Below, piece by piece: positions 1-10,464 of a stretch of 64,000 nt of DNA. The DNA is from Acidobacteriota bacterium. Its GTDB lineage: Bacteria; Acidobacteriota; Thermoanaerobaculia; Gp7-AA8. The first letter of the stretch is position 1. Each line of letters opens with the position of its first letter. A program made the position numbers and the translations under genes. Under the pieces are notes generated by a model. The model worked only from the letters and a program-made list of their open reading frames with translations, was not told where the DNA came from and ran no database searches. Where the stretch lies: positions 1 to 64,000 of the forward strand of contig JAJPHC010000048.1 of assembly GCA_021325515.1 (NCBI GenBank), read 5' to 3'.

Positions 1-24
1 GAGCGACGCGCGAAGCGCCACATC

Positions 25-141
25 AATTCTCAATTCTCAATTCTGCGTTCTGCGTTCTGCGTTCTGCTTTTTCGTAGCTCGAGCGGCACCCGACGAGAGA
101 TTGAATGCAGAAGGCAGAGTGCAGAATAGAGAATGAAGAAT
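25..141. repeat. Heptanucleotide repeat hairpin
   Basis: The left arm is seven consecutive 7-bp units (AATTCTC x2, AATTCTG, CGTTCTG x3, CTTTTTC) at 25-73. The right arm at 107-141 is five roughly complementary heptads (GCAGAAG, GCAGAGT, GCAGAAT, AGAGAAT, GAAGAAT). It resembles the arrays at 23067-23509. The rest of 142-275 holds no gene; it carries a CGCTTTTGACTCTCGT segment (near 232-247) that also occurs in the 23-kb array loops. Confidence 0.75.
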
Positions 142-275
142 CCCTTCCACCAAGGGCGACGAAAGGGGCGCTTCACCGAGCACGGATAGCCAAAGCAGTT
201 ACCCACTGAAAACCACCATGCCCCTGAACTTCGCTTTTGACTCTCGTTAACGAGAGACCCGAGAAGGAGCCGCGC

Positions 276-1355
276 CTAGTACCCGCGCGGGTTTCCGTCC
301 CCGCCGTCGCCTTTCCCCACCACGAACGATCCGAACATGGTGCTGTGCTGCGGGCTGCACGATGAGTTCGTGCAGAAGTAGCTGAACGTTCCCTGCTCGC
401 TGACGATGAACGTGCGATCGGTGCTCGCTCCCGGATCGAGAGTGAGACTCGGCACGACGATCGCGTTCCCCGGCGACACGAGCTCGAAGCCGTGCACGGC
501 CTCGGTACCGTGAATGTGGAGCGTCACCGTGTCGCCCTGCACGAGTGTCGAAGGTGAAGGATTGAAGACGATTGCGCCGTTGCGCAGTGTGACGTCGAAT
601 GATTTCGCGCCCGGAGTCGTCGCCGCAGTCGCGCCGCTGTCGTCGCCGGCGGGGATGTAGGTCGGATCCGTCGTCGCGCTGTCGATGACGGAGATGTAAG
701 CGAAGAGCGGCTGATCGGAGGTGAAGCTCACCCACCCGTCGGACAGATCCGCGGAGCCGGCGCCGAGAAACGCCACGATGTTCTGCGGCGCGATCACGGC
801 ATACGGCGGCATCTTCGTATTCGTCGCCGACCCGACCAGCGCATTGTTCCTGTCGTAGAGCCGCCACGTGACGTTGGCCTCGACGTTGTTGGGATTCGCC
901 GCGCCGATGTTCGTGCGGAACGCCGCATTCGACTTCACCTGGAGAAGCGCGCCGCTCTTCTTTGCCTTCGAGGAATCGAGTCCTTCCACGAATTGCCCGA
1001 GCGTTCCGCTGGCGGTCTGCGCGTAGATGCGCGAGGTCGCCGTGAAATCATCGGCAGACGAGAGCCTGATCGCGCCGATTCCGCTCGTGTGGAAGACCGC
1101 CGTCACCACATCGTCGAGAATCACCTGCGAGCGCTTCGGAACGTTGATGGTCACCGGCTGGACTGCGCTGTTGTCGGTATTCCCGACCGGCAGGAAGTAC
1201 GCCTGGATCGCGATGTCCTTCGTCGCCGAGGGATTGAAGACTCTCGAGTCGGTGCGGAAGTTACTCACCGTGCCCGCAATCGAAAGGAAGACGTCCTTCG
1301 CCAGAACAGGCGTGGTGCAGCAAACGGTTAGGAACACGACCAGCGAGCGCCGCAT
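276..1355 (-). CDS. Secreted protein with C-terminal CuA-like cupredoxin domain
   Basis: A 359-residue exported protein. The start at 1355 is chosen because a GGAGG ribosome-binding site precedes it and it begins a clear signal peptide (MRRSLVVFLTVCCTTPVLA). The first ~240 residues are an Ig/beta-sandwich-like region I cannot assign. The last ~100 residues look like a cupredoxin: an HGFEL segment supplies an upstream His, and near the C-terminus C-x4-C-x3-H-x2-M is followed by FGSFVV. Cytochrome oxidase subunit II and nitrous oxide reductase bind CuA with C-x3-C-x3-H-x2-M, so one extra residue lies between the cysteines here. A copper electron-transfer or copper-storage role is inference. It is divergent from the TonB receptor, with 183 bp between the starts. 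Confidence 0.75.
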   Translation of the reverse strand: MRRSLVVFLTVCCTTPVLAKDVFLSIAGTVSNFRTDSRVFNPSATKDIAIQAYFLPVGNTDNSAVQPVTINVPKRSQVILDDVVTAVFHTSGIGAIRLSSADDFTATSRIYAQTASGTLGQFVEGLDSSKAKKSGALLQVKSNAAFRTNIGAANPNNVEANVTWRLYDRNNALVGSATNTKMPPYAVIAPQNIVAFLGAGSADLSDGWVSFTSDQPLFAYISVIDSATTDPTYIPAGDDSGATAATTPGAKSFDVTLRNGAIVFNPSPSTLVQGDTVTLHIHGTEAVHGFELVSPGNAIVVPSLTLDPGASTDRTFIVSEQGTFSYFCTNSSCSPQHSTMFGSFVVGKGDGGDGNPRGY

Positions 1356-1538
1356 GAAGAACCTCCGTCGAAGCGACGATCTTACGCGCGCGCGACGGGC
1401 AATAAATGGTTTGTTTACCGAAGATTTTCGATCTCTGGACAATTTGCGGACCGAGCAGTAATGTCCGCTCAGATCCCGCGCCGAGACATCCGATCGTAAC
1501 AACTCCGAGGCTCTGACAACTCTTCGAGGAGGTTCGTC

Positions 1539-3740
1539 ATGCTACGGTTCGTTCGTATCGCGCTTCTGTTTCCGCTGGTCGCTGCTGCGCTTGCCGCCTT
1601 CCCCCAGGAGAAGGACAAGACCATCGAGGAGATGAGCCTCGAGGAGCTGCTCAACCTCAACATCGTCTCCGCTTCCAATACCTCGGAGAAACTCTCCGAC
1701 GCGCCTGCCACCGTGGTCGTGATCTCGCGCGAAGAGATCCTCCAGCGTGGCTACACGGAGATGTCGCAGATCCTCGACGATCTCCCCGGCATGCAGGTGA
1801 CGCGTCCCTTCGGCGACACCTACTTCAAGAACTACTGGCGCGGCTATCGAAACACGATCGGCGAGCCATTCCTCATCCTGCTCGACGGGATGGTGTTCAA
1901 TCACCTCTACTACAACACCGGCGACGTCCTAGTGGCGTTTCCCCTCTCCAACGTCGAGCGCGTCGAAGTGGTCTACGGGCCGGCGTCATCGGTGTACGGC
2001 GCGAATGCCTTTATGGGTGTCATCAACGTGATCACGCGCCGGGACCGCGAGGAGAACGGCGCGCGTGAACGCGGAAGCCTCACCGCCGGATCGTGGGGAG
2101 CGCGCATCGCCGACATCAACTACTTCTACAAGAACGACGCGGTCCGCTTCAGCATCACAGGCCGCTTCGACGATGGCAATCTCGATCCTTCGGCGGGCGA
2201 GCGCTTCGAGTACACGAAGAACAAGTACTACAGCGACCGGCGGCTGTGGGGCGGATTCCTCGACAACCCGGCGCTCGGAGGCAAGTACTCCTCGCCGTGG
2301 CATCACCGCGCGATCGACGCGCGCATGTTCTTCGAGGGATTCGAAGCAGGCGTGCAGTACTACCAGGTCAACTCGGGCTACGGAAACGAATACTCGAGCG
2401 ATTCCGCACAGAACCTCGCGGTGTGGGACCGCCCCGATGTCGCGGCCTATGCGCGCGCATCGAAGAAACTGAGCCCGCATGTCACGTCGACTACGCTGCT
2501 GCGCTGGCGCCGCAGCGATCTGACGAACGATTCGACGTTCACCGAGAGTTACGACGGCTCACGCGCCGGCGGTGCCTACGCGCGCGTCGCCGACTTCTCG
2601 TACTGGCAGTCGCTCAACAGCAGCGTCAGCATGTTCCAGGACTTCGACATCAAGGCCTCCCCTCGCCTCTCGTTCACCACCGGAATCAAGTACGAGCAGA
2701 AGAGTCTGCAGAAGGCCTACGACAATCCCTACGGGCCCACACTTCCGGTCGATGAGATTCACGCGTCGTCCTATCCCTATCCGGTTCCTCCGACACAGAG
2801 CGAGATTCAGAACAACCGGATCAAGACGGAAGATCGCGGCCTCTACATCCAGGCGCGATACCGCATCAACGACGCGAACATCGTCAACCTCGGCGTTCGC
2901 AACGATCACAATTCCGAGTACGGCGGAGCGACCACCGTGCGCGGCGGCTATGTGAAATCGCTTGGAAAGTGGGGCTTCAAGGTCCTCGCCGGCAACGCGT
3001 TCCAGGAGCCGGCGCCTCGCCTGCTGTACGGCGGATGGACCGGCTCGGGGAGCGATCCCAATCTGCGTCCGGAGCGCTCGCGCACGATAGAGGCGAGCGG
3101 GACCTACACGGTGTCGAATCTCTCAGGACTGCTCAGCGTCTGGGACGTGCGCAATCGCGACACGATCATCAACACGAAGGCGGGGGCGCAGAACATCGGA
3201 CGCCGCCACGTCGACGGCCTCGATCTGCACGGACAGATGCTGATCAACGTTGCCTCGTTCGCTTCGGCGCTGCGGCTCTGGGGCTACTACTCGCACATCT
3301 TCAAGGCCGACGAAGACAAGATCAACAAAGCCGGCGTCAACCTCGGCAGCGGATTCATTGGCGATCTCGCGAAAGACGAACTGTGGTTCGGCGCAACCGC
3401 CGATGTCACGCCGAAGATCACGACCACGCTGCGCAGCCGCTATGTGTCGTCGCGCAAGACCGTCGACTCCAATCCGATCGACAGCGTGCCGTCGTACTTC
3501 ACGGCCGATTTCACGGGACGCGTGCACGACGTGGTGGCGCCGGGGATCGGCATGACGCTCTCCGTGCTCAATCTGTTCGACAAGCATTACTACCAGCCCG
3601 GCGTGCGCGATGCGAGCTCCGGCGATACGCCCGGCTCCTTCGATGCGAAGGGCGTGTGGCATGGCTCGGGCGGGTTCTACAACTCGCTGTTGCCGCAGCC
3701 GGGACGCGCCGTGATGGTGAGCCTCGATTTCCGGTATTGA
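1539..3740 (+). CDS. TonB-dependent outer-membrane receptor
   Basis: A 733-residue outer-membrane receptor. It has a signal peptide, then a plug domain (about residues 45-160) with ATVVVISREEI, LLDGMVFN and the VERVEVVYGPASSVYGANAFMGVINVITR-like region typical of FepA/BtuB-type plugs, then a long beta-barrel that ends in an aromatic residue (SLDFRY), as expected for Bam-dependent insertion. It should import a siderophore, cobalamin or other large ligand using TonB energy; the substrate cannot be read from sequence. The start has a GAGGAGG Shine-Dalgarno six bases upstream. No TonB, ABC transporter or riboswitch is seen beside it. It ends toward the convergent amidase gene with a strong hairpin between them. 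Confidence 0.92.
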   Translation: MLRFVRIALLFPLVAAALAAFPQEKDKTIEEMSLEELLNLNIVSASNTSEKLSDAPATVVVISREEILQRGYTEMSQILDDLPGMQVTRPFGDTYFKNYWRGYRNTIGEPFLILLDGMVFNHLYYNTGDVLVAFPLSNVERVEVVYGPASSVYGANAFMGVINVITRRDREENGARERGSLTAGSWGARIADINYFYKNDAVRFSITGRFDDGNLDPSAGERFEYTKNKYYSDRRLWGGFLDNPALGGKYSSPWHHRAIDARMFFEGFEAGVQYYQVNSGYGNEYSSDSAQNLAVWDRPDVAAYARASKKLSPHVTSTTLLRWRRSDLTNDSTFTESYDGSRAGGAYARVADFSYWQSLNSSVSMFQDFDIKASPRLSFTTGIKYEQKSLQKAYDNPYGPTLPVDEIHASSYPYPVPPTQSEIQNNRIKTEDRGLYIQARYRINDANIVNLGVRNDHNSEYGGATTVRGGYVKSLGKWGFKVLAGNAFQEPAPRLLYGGWTGSGSDPNLRPERSRTIEASGTYTVSNLSGLLSVWDVRNRDTIINTKAGAQNIGRRHVDGLDLHGQMLINVASFASALRLWGYYSHIFKADEDKINKAGVNLGSGFIGDLAKDELWFGATADVTPKITTTLRSRYVSSRKTVDSNPIDSVPSYFTADFTGRVHDVVAPGIGMTLSVLNLFDKHYYQPGVRDASSGDTPGSFDAKGVWHGSGGFYNSLLPQPGRAVMVSLDFRY

Positions 3741-3747
3741 GTCGTTC

Positions 3748-3774
3748 CCCTCTCCCCGCATTGCGGGGAGAGGG
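3748..3774. terminator. Bidirectional hairpin, CCCTCTCCCCGC family
   Basis: Perfect 12-bp arms (CCCTCTCCCCGC / GCGGGGAGAGGG) with a 3-base loop sit between the 3' ends of two convergent genes. There is no clean T-run, so it is a probable bidirectional terminator or a dispersed palindromic repeat. Relatives are at 10337, 29279 and 31702. Confidence 0.6.
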
Positions 3775-3800
3775 TCCACACATCGCGCACATCAGCGACC

Positions 3801-5438
3801 CTACTGCACGACCTTCAACGCCGCGTCGTCGACGAGGAACGACGTCTGGTTCCCGTTGTCGTTCACCGCTTCGAAGTAAACGCGGACTGTTGAGCCGCGA
3901 TACGCCGAGACGTCGAACGACTTCAGAGCGTAACAGCACGACGCGCTGAGATTCGACACCGACACGAGCTGCGTCAGCACGTTGTTCGACGAATCGCGCA
4001 ACTGAACCTTCAGCGTGTCATACGCCGTGGTGGTCGTCGTCTCCGCGGTCGCCACGCGGAGATAGAAGCTCAGCGTGGCCGAGGTTGCATTCGAGGGAAT
4101 CGTCACCGTCTGGTACATCCAGTCGGTATGCGCCGTCGACCAGCCGCCGAGCCACGCGTACCACGATCCCGCGTGCGGCGCGTACGACGTGGATGTCGTG
4201 ATGTCGCTCGATGCCGCCGCGGCCCAGCTCGTGGCTCCCGATTCGAATCCCGGATTCGCGAGGAGCTGCGTCGTCGTCGACGTCGAACCCACGACGAGGT
4301 TCTTGTACTTCGGCCAGTTCCAGCCCGAGCCGGGATCCTGGTGCGTCTGGTTCGGAAAGTTCACGTGTCCCTTCACACTGTACAGGCTCTTGTCGCTGAT
4401 GACCGCGTTCCAGCCGAGCGAGCCGTCGTATACCTTCGTCTTATCGAGGCCGTACGAGTTGCAGATGTCGCGCGTCAGCAGTGCGGACGCGTTGTACATC
4501 GCGTCGGTGAACCAGGTCGACGGCTGGCTCATGTAGCCCTCGTGCTCGATGCCGATCGTGTAGCCGTTCTCCGATCCGACATGCCAGGCCTTGTCTTTCT
4601 CATACACCATCTGCGTGATCTGTCCATCCGACGACCGGACGACGTAGTGCGCGCTCACCTGCGCCGAACAATTCTGAAACCACGAGATCGTTCCCGCATA
4701 CGAGCCCTCGGCCGTGTGAATCGTGACGTGCGTGATCGCCATCGTGCGGCCGACGGTGTAATTGCAGCTCGCCGCAGGATTCCAGAGCGCGGGGCCGTAG
4801 TCCGATGACTCGCTCGCAACGCGGCCGCCACTCACGGTAACGCGCGGCGCGGAGAGAATCTGCAGGCGATCCGCGCCATAGATCTTCTGCAGATCGATGT
4901 CGTGCGCGCGCACCGAATAGCTGTCGCTCGAACGGCCCACGCGCAGGCTGTTGAAGACGTCATAGGTGTAGATGCGTGCGATCTCTTCCTGAGGGATGCC
5001 GCTGAGCTTCGCGACCGCGGGCTCCCACTCTTCCATCGACGCCGCGCCGCGGCCGAGGATGGAGAGCAGCGCTGCAGTGCCGCGGATGTTGAGCTGGGGA
5101 TCGTTCTTCAATTCATCGGGATGGCGGCCGATCATCGCTGCCGCATCGCGAAGAGAGTGGCCGAAGTAGTCGTCGTCGCGCAGTCCCATGATGCCGTAGG
5201 AGGGAGGCATCGCACCTTCTTCTTCAATGACCGGCGCGTGATTCGTCCAGCGCGATTCGACGAACGCGATTGCGCGCAGCAGGTCGGCGGGAACGGCGAA
5301 CTCGTCACCCGCGCGCGCGAACAGCTGGTCGAGCTGCTGCGCATCCGATGAGAGCTGCGGATCGGGCGGCTGGATGCCGCGCGCGAATGCCGGGATGCTC
5401 ACGAGAGAGAGGAGAACCGCAAGCAGTGCATGTCTCAT
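3801..5438 (-). CDS. Secreted N-acetylmuramoyl-L-alanine amidase with lysozyme-like N-domain
   Basis: A 545-residue exported cell-wall enzyme with signal peptide (cleaves near ARG/IQ). Residues ~35-135 resemble a lytic-transglycosylase fold: LLRAIAFVESRW carries a candidate catalytic Glu61, followed by SYGIMGL. Residues ~215-385 are an Amidase_2 (T7 lysozyme/AmpD-like) domain with zinc-ligand candidates His241 (TIHTAEG), His358 (KGHVNFP) and Asp368 (THQDPG), plus the IGIEHEG strand. The last ~155 residues are a beta-sandwich resembling carbohydrate-binding modules (NPGFESG start). It probably cleaves the amide between MurNAc and L-Ala. Whether the N-domain is active is not known, since GIMGL replaces the usual G-L-M-Q. 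It is convergent with the TonB receptor. Confidence 0.87.
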   Translation of the reverse strand: MRHALLAVLLSLVSIPAFARGIQPPDPQLSSDAQQLDQLFARAGDEFAVPADLLRAIAFVESRWTNHAPVIEEEGAMPPSYGIMGLRDDDYFGHSLRDAAAMIGRHPDELKNDPQLNIRGTAALLSILGRGAASMEEWEPAVAKLSGIPQEEIARIYTYDVFNSLRVGRSSDSYSVRAHDIDLQKIYGADRLQILSAPRVTVSGGRVASESSDYGPALWNPAASCNYTVGRTMAITHVTIHTAEGSYAGTISWFQNCSAQVSAHYVVRSSDGQITQMVYEKDKAWHVGSENGYTIGIEHEGYMSQPSTWFTDAMYNASALLTRDICNSYGLDKTKVYDGSLGWNAVISDKSLYSVKGHVNFPNQTHQDPGSGWNWPKYKNLVVGSTSTTTQLLANPGFESGATSWAAAASSDITTSTSYAPHAGSWYAWLGGWSTAHTDWMYQTVTIPSNATSATLSFYLRVATAETTTTTAYDTLKVQLRDSSNNVLTQLVSVSNLSASCCYALKSFDVSAYRGSTVRVYFEAVNDNGNQTSFLVDDAALKVVQ

Positions 5439-5564
5439 GACGTGCGGCGAGGGGCAAACGCGCTGCCTGAATCGGGCAACGCATTTTCAATGAGTTAGCG
5501 GTGGAGGGCGGGTCAGCCGGTGCGCAGAGTCACCGAAATTGACCCATGCGCGTGGTCAGCAAAC

Positions 5565-6290
5565 TCACTCTTTGCCGGCGGGCGGCATTGCGAACTCATC
5601 CGCAGACGGTGATGAATTCATGTCGATCTTGTCGATCGTGAAGACGACCGGCGCGGGAGAATCAGGGCCCATCTCCTGCCGCGACTCGACGCGCGTCGCG
5701 AAGCGCACACCATCCACTTCGCGATAGCCGCCGATCAGAGTCTCGCTCCGCAGCTCCTGTCCATCGAGCTTGCGCTTCTGCTCTTCGCGGATCTCGAGGT
5801 AGGTCGCCGCGTCGAGAAAGACGATCGTTTCTTCGCCGCCCTTCGTCGTCAGCTTGAGCTTGTAGGCCGGCGTGCCGTCGACGTCGGCCTTGCCGGCGAG
5901 CTCGATCTGATTGCCCTTCTTCTTGTAGTCAACTAGTGGACCATCGAAATCGGCCTGGTCGCGGACAGCGGCCAGCTCATCGCCGCTCACCTTCACCGCG
6001 GCAGGCTGGTCGGGCTGTTTCACCCATCCCGTCGTTCCGTCGAAGGCACGCGTCACGACGACGCCGCCGTCGAACATGAGGTCCATCCGGAAGTGATCGG
6101 GGCGCGACTTCTCGACTTTCAACTTCGCCTGCATCGGTCCCATCGACATCGAGCCGGTGAGCGTGACCGACTTCAGAGCCTTGAGCTTCGCGCCGCCGCG
6201 CGCGGCGAGGTTTTTCTGCACGAGCTCATCGACGGTTTGCGCGTTTGCGGCAGCGGCTGCCAGGAAAAGCACGATGGCGAGTTTTCTCAT
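5565..6290 (-). CDS. LolA-like outer-membrane lipoprotein-sorting family protein
   Basis: A 241-residue periplasmic protein with a signal peptide ending at NAQ. It begins VDELVQKNLAARGGAKLKALKSVTLTGSM, the usual opening of the LolA/LolB-like superfamily proteins common in Acidobacteriota and relatives, and continues as beta-strands with FDGTTGW and TYLEIRE motifs that form the half-barrel. These proteins bind lipids or lipoproteins in the periplasm, but this branch has no established substrate and is not the true LolA. No operon partner is evident. A palindromic repeat lies just upstream (6313-6371). Confidence 0.72.
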   Translation of the reverse strand: MRKLAIVLFLAAAAANAQTVDELVQKNLAARGGAKLKALKSVTLTGSMSMGPMQAKLKVEKSRPDHFRMDLMFDGGVVVTRAFDGTTGWVKQPDQPAAVKVSGDELAAVRDQADFDGPLVDYKKKGNQIELAGKADVDGTPAYKLKLTTKGGEETIVFLDAATYLEIREEQKRKLDGQELRSETLIGGYREVDGVRFATRVESRQEMGPDSPAPVVFTIDKIDMNSSPSADEFAMPPAGKE

Positions 6291-6312
6291 GTCCGTGTCA
6301 CGAATTAGTGGA

Positions 6313-6371
6313 GGGACAGGCGCCCTCGCCTGTCCACCGAGCCGACAGGCGAGGCGCCTGTCGCTCCACTT
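6313..6371. repeat. GACAGGCG palindromic repeat, copy 1
   Basis: Inverted repeat with arms GGACAGGCGCCCTCGCCTGTC and GACAGGCGAGGCGCCTGTCGC. It lies between the 3' end of the mutase gene and the 5' end of the LolA-like gene. It belongs to the same family as copies at 20050 and 41871. Confidence 0.75.
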
Positions 6372-6375
6372 AGAA

Positions 6376-8136
<1,761 letters not shown>

Positions 8137-8161
8137 GGCCTGATTCTATCCCGAGCGACGC

Positions 8162-8280
8162 CTCATCCTGAGCGAAGCGAAGGATCAACGACGGCGCCGC
8201 GAAGAGGGGGCGGCACATCCGCGCACCTGAAGGATGGGTCTCCCGGCGCCTTGGTTGATTCTTCGCTTCGCTCAGAATGA
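8162..8280. repeat. Inverted intergenic repeat GAGCGAAGCGAAGGATC
   Basis: CATCCTGAGCGAAGCGAAGG near the left end is matched in inverted form by TTCGCTTCGCTCAGAATGA at the right end. It lies between the mutase start and the crotonase stop. A related palindrome sits at 26712. Nothing coding is seen in it. Confidence 0.6.
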
Positions 8281-8287
8281 CGTGGGG

Positions 8288-8788
8288 TTAGAACCGAGGC
8301 GCACGCTTCCCCAGAAACGCCCGCAGCCCTTCCTGCGGCTCTCCCGCGGCGAACAAGCGAGCAAACTCTGCGCGCTCGAGCGCGTCTCCGCCACGTCTCT
8401 CGATGAGCGATGCTGCCGAATCGAGCGCGAGCTCGCTTCGGGTTCCGATCCAACCGGCGACCCACTCATCCGCATTCTTCCCCTGGGGGATGATCGCGTC
8501 GCAGAGGCCGGCGTCGAGTGCGGCATTCGCATCGAGCTCATGAGAGCCGCTGAGCCATAGCGACCAGGCGCGCTCGCCGATGCGCCAGGTGGCCGCCGCC
8601 CACGCCTCCGGCGAGTCGAGCTGCAGCACGGCATCCGCCGAGAGGACACACCATCCGGCGAACAACGCGGCCGCGGCGGAGGTGCCCTGCAGGTGCCCCT
8701 CACCGATCGCGATGACGAGGTCGCGCTGCGCGAGCAGCTCATCGAGCTCACGAGACGTGCACTGCGCAACAGGAACGACGAGTGTCAT
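8288..8788 (-). CDS. Compact enoyl-CoA hydratase/isomerase-like (crotonase) protein
   Basis: A 166-residue protein starting at ATG 8788, which overlaps the TGA of the upstream zinc-ribbon gene (ATGA). GHLQGTSAAAALFAGWCVLSADAVLQLDSPEAW corresponds in layout to the crotonase oxyanion-hole helix and following strand, and ELDANAALDAGLCDAIIPQG to the GLVDxVxP segment. True crotonases are near 260 residues, so the N-terminal CoA-binding strands are shortened to about 35 residues. The usual catalytic Glu residues cannot be identified with confidence. It could be a degenerate or non-catalytic paralog. It is next to the mutase and may belong to acyl-CoA metabolism. Confidence 0.65.
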   Translation of the reverse strand: MTLVVPVAQCTSRELDELLAQRDLVIAIGEGHLQGTSAAAALFAGWCVLSADAVLQLDSPEAWAAATWRIGERAWSLWLSGSHELDANAALDAGLCDAIIPQGKNADEWVAGWIGTRSELALDSAASLIERRGGDALERAEFARLFAAGEPQEGLRAFLGKRAPRF

Positions 8789-9099
8789 CGGAACACGGAC
8801 ATGATGCGCTCGAAGAGGCCTTCGCGCTCGGGCTGCAGCATCTGCTCGATTTCGCCGCGGTCGAGCCAGATGCCGAGGCACGACGCACATTGATCGACGC
8901 GGACGTGATGCAACTCGATCGTGTGCAGATCCATCCCGCACTTCGGACACTTCATGAAGTGCAGCGCCTTGAGCTGCTCCGCCTGACCCGAAGCCATTTC
9001 TTCCGCGCGCTCGCGCGCCCACTTCTTCCGCAGCTCGAGCTGCTGCCGCGCAAAGTATTCATCCTCGGCTTTCGAACGTTTCTCGAGCAGTGCGTTCAT
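8785..9099 (-). CDS. Zinc-ribbon (zf-TFIIB type) protein
   Basis: A 104-residue cytoplasmic protein. The start at 9099 (MNALLEKRSKAEDEYFARQQ) is supported by a purine-rich GGGGGGAG site about eight bases upstream; an in-frame upstream start at 9162 has no such support. The N-terminal ~45 residues are a charged helix. Then CPKCGMDL and CASCLGIWLDRGEIEQML form the C-x2-C ... C-x2-C zinc ribbon with the (W/F)LDxGE signature of the zf-TFIIB family. Function is unknown; it probably mediates protein or nucleic-acid contacts. It is translationally coupled to the crotonase-like gene by an ATGA overlap. Confidence 0.8.
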   Translation of the reverse strand: MNALLEKRSKAEDEYFARQQLELRKKWARERAEEMASGQAEQLKALHFMKCPKCGMDLHTIELHHVRVDQCASCLGIWLDRGEIEQMLQPEREGLFERIMSVFR

Positions 9100-9258
9100 C
9101 GCAGATGGCTCCCCCCGACAGCGTGAGACGGAGTGAGGCTGCCGCGCCGTGCGCATCATCACATCACCTCTGCGTCAAAGGCCCGTGAAGATTTGCCTGA
9201 GAACGGCTGGAAGGCCTAACATGGACTCATTCCTCGCAACTCAATTCGGGAGGGCGGT

Positions 9259-10317
9259 ATGCGTTCAAGAATCCTCTTCGGTCTCGTGCTGCTGCTGATT
9301 CCGGTCGCAGCGTTCGCAACCCATGTCCCCGGACCCTCACAGGTCATCACGTACGACGGGCCCCTCGCGCCGGGTGTTGCCGCCACTGGCGTCATCGGCT
9401 GGGGCGATCCGATCGACGGCTATGACTGGTATTGCATGAACGTCACGACCGGCACGAAGGTGACGCTGACCGTGACGAAGACCAGCGGCGACCTTCACCC
9501 CGATGTCGGTCTGATGCGAGGCCTCGCCGACACGGGTGGAACAGCGACGCTGCCCATCGTCGGAGATACGAGCAACTCGACGGAAGACACTGCGACGCTC
9601 GAAGTCACACCTGATTTCACCGGCCCGGCAACGGTGTGGATCTCCACCTTCCTGAATGAGAAGCAGGGCGGCTATTCGGTGACGATGACGGGCGGCACGG
9701 CGCGCAGCGGCTGCAGTGCAACCGTGATTGGTCCGAGCGGGCCCCTGCTGCAGGTCATCCCGCCTGAAGATACGACCGTCAACAACTCCGCAAGCATCAC
9801 GCTGCCGGTGACGATCTACCGCGCATCGACATTCAACAGCGAGGTTGCGCTCAACGTCACGGGACTTCCCGATGACGTCACCTGGAAATTGACTCCCGCA
9901 GTCCTCCCCGCACCCGGCTACGGAAAATCGCAGCTCACGATCACGACGGGAGCGGTCACGACGCCCGGCTTCTACACGACGCAGATCACCGCAACGGGCG
10001 GCGAAACGACGGTTGGCTCGACGTTCACCGTCGAGATCGCGTGCGATCCGCCGCTGATTCTCGGCAGCAATCAGTTGACGGCGCAGACGGTCGCGCGCGG
10101 CTCGACTGCGAAGCTGACGATCAAGCCGACGGGCAGCGGACCGTTCTTCTATCAGTGGTACAACGGCTATCCCGGCATGACCTGGTCGCCGATCGCCGAC
10201 GCGACAGGCGCGAGCTACACGACGCCTGCGATCACCGACACGAATCCTTACTGGGTACGCGTGACGAACGCGTGCGGCGTCGCCGATTCAGCGGCCGCCG
10301 TCGTCTCTCCGCAATAG
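9259..10317 (+). CDS. Secreted protein with PPC and Ig-like domains
   Basis: A 352-residue exported protein with signal peptide (cleavage after AFA). Residues ~25-150 fit the bacterial pre-peptidase C-terminal (PPC) beta-sandwich: YDWYCMNVTTGTKVTLTVTK, then DVGLMRG and ATVWISTF. This is followed by two Ig-like repeats, the second with FFYQWYNG and ASYTTPAITDTNPYWVRVTNACG, the usual immunoglobulin core. There is no catalytic domain. It is probably an extracellular adhesion or matrix protein, but that is inference. A GGGAGGGCGGT ribosome-binding site precedes ATG. A hairpin (10337-10368) follows. Confidence 0.75.
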   Translation: MRSRILFGLVLLLIPVAAFATHVPGPSQVITYDGPLAPGVAATGVIGWGDPIDGYDWYCMNVTTGTKVTLTVTKTSGDLHPDVGLMRGLADTGGTATLPIVGDTSNSTEDTATLEVTPDFTGPATVWISTFLNEKQGGYSVTMTGGTARSGCSATVIGPSGPLLQVIPPEDTTVNNSASITLPVTIYRASTFNSEVALNVTGLPDDVTWKLTPAVLPAPGYGKSQLTITTGAVTTPGFYTTQITATGGETTVGSTFTVEIACDPPLILGSNQLTAQTVARGSTAKLTIKPTGSGPFFYQWYNGYPGMTWSPIADATGASYTTPAITDTNPYWVRVTNACGVADSAAAVVSPQ

Positions 10318-10464
10318 TTTTTCGCGATCGATTTGGCGCCTCTCCTCACCTTCCGGTGGGGAGAGGCGTTTCGCTTTCGCGAGGGAGAGGCAAAGCTTGC
10401 GGAGCTGCGAGATCTGACGGATACGCAACGTGATCGCGCGGTCGGAGTAGTCGACGTCGCTCAT
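10288..10464 (-). CDS. Small protein translationally coupled to nucleotidyltransferase
   Basis: A 58-residue frame whose ATG (10462-10464) overlaps the TGA of the upstream nucleotidyltransferase as ATGA. The first ~32 residues (MSDVDYSDRAITLRIRQISQ, then LRKLCLSLAKAK) look like a genuine amphipathic two-helix protein. The tail is read through a hairpin repeat and is highly charged, so the 3' end may have been replaced by the repeat. The layout, a nucleotidyltransferase followed by a tiny helical protein, resembles toxin-antitoxin-like MNT pairs. The function is not known. Confidence 0.5.
   Translation of the reverse strand: MSDVDYSDRAITLRIRQISQLRKLCLSLAKAKRLSPPEGEERRQIDREKLLRRDDGGR
10337..10368. 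terminator. Hairpin between convergent genes
   Basis: Arms CGCCTCTCCTCACC / GGTGGGGAGAGGCG (one wobble pair) with a 4-base loop, 20 bp past the stop of the PPC-domain gene. It lies inside the last part of the small opposing frame. It is a likely bidirectional terminator of the CCTCTCC family. Confidence 0.6.

Noticed and set aside
1356..1538. Riboswitch before the TonB receptor
   Set aside because: The gap is 183 bp and shared with a divergent gene; no cobalamin-box or TPP-like conserved segments are seen.
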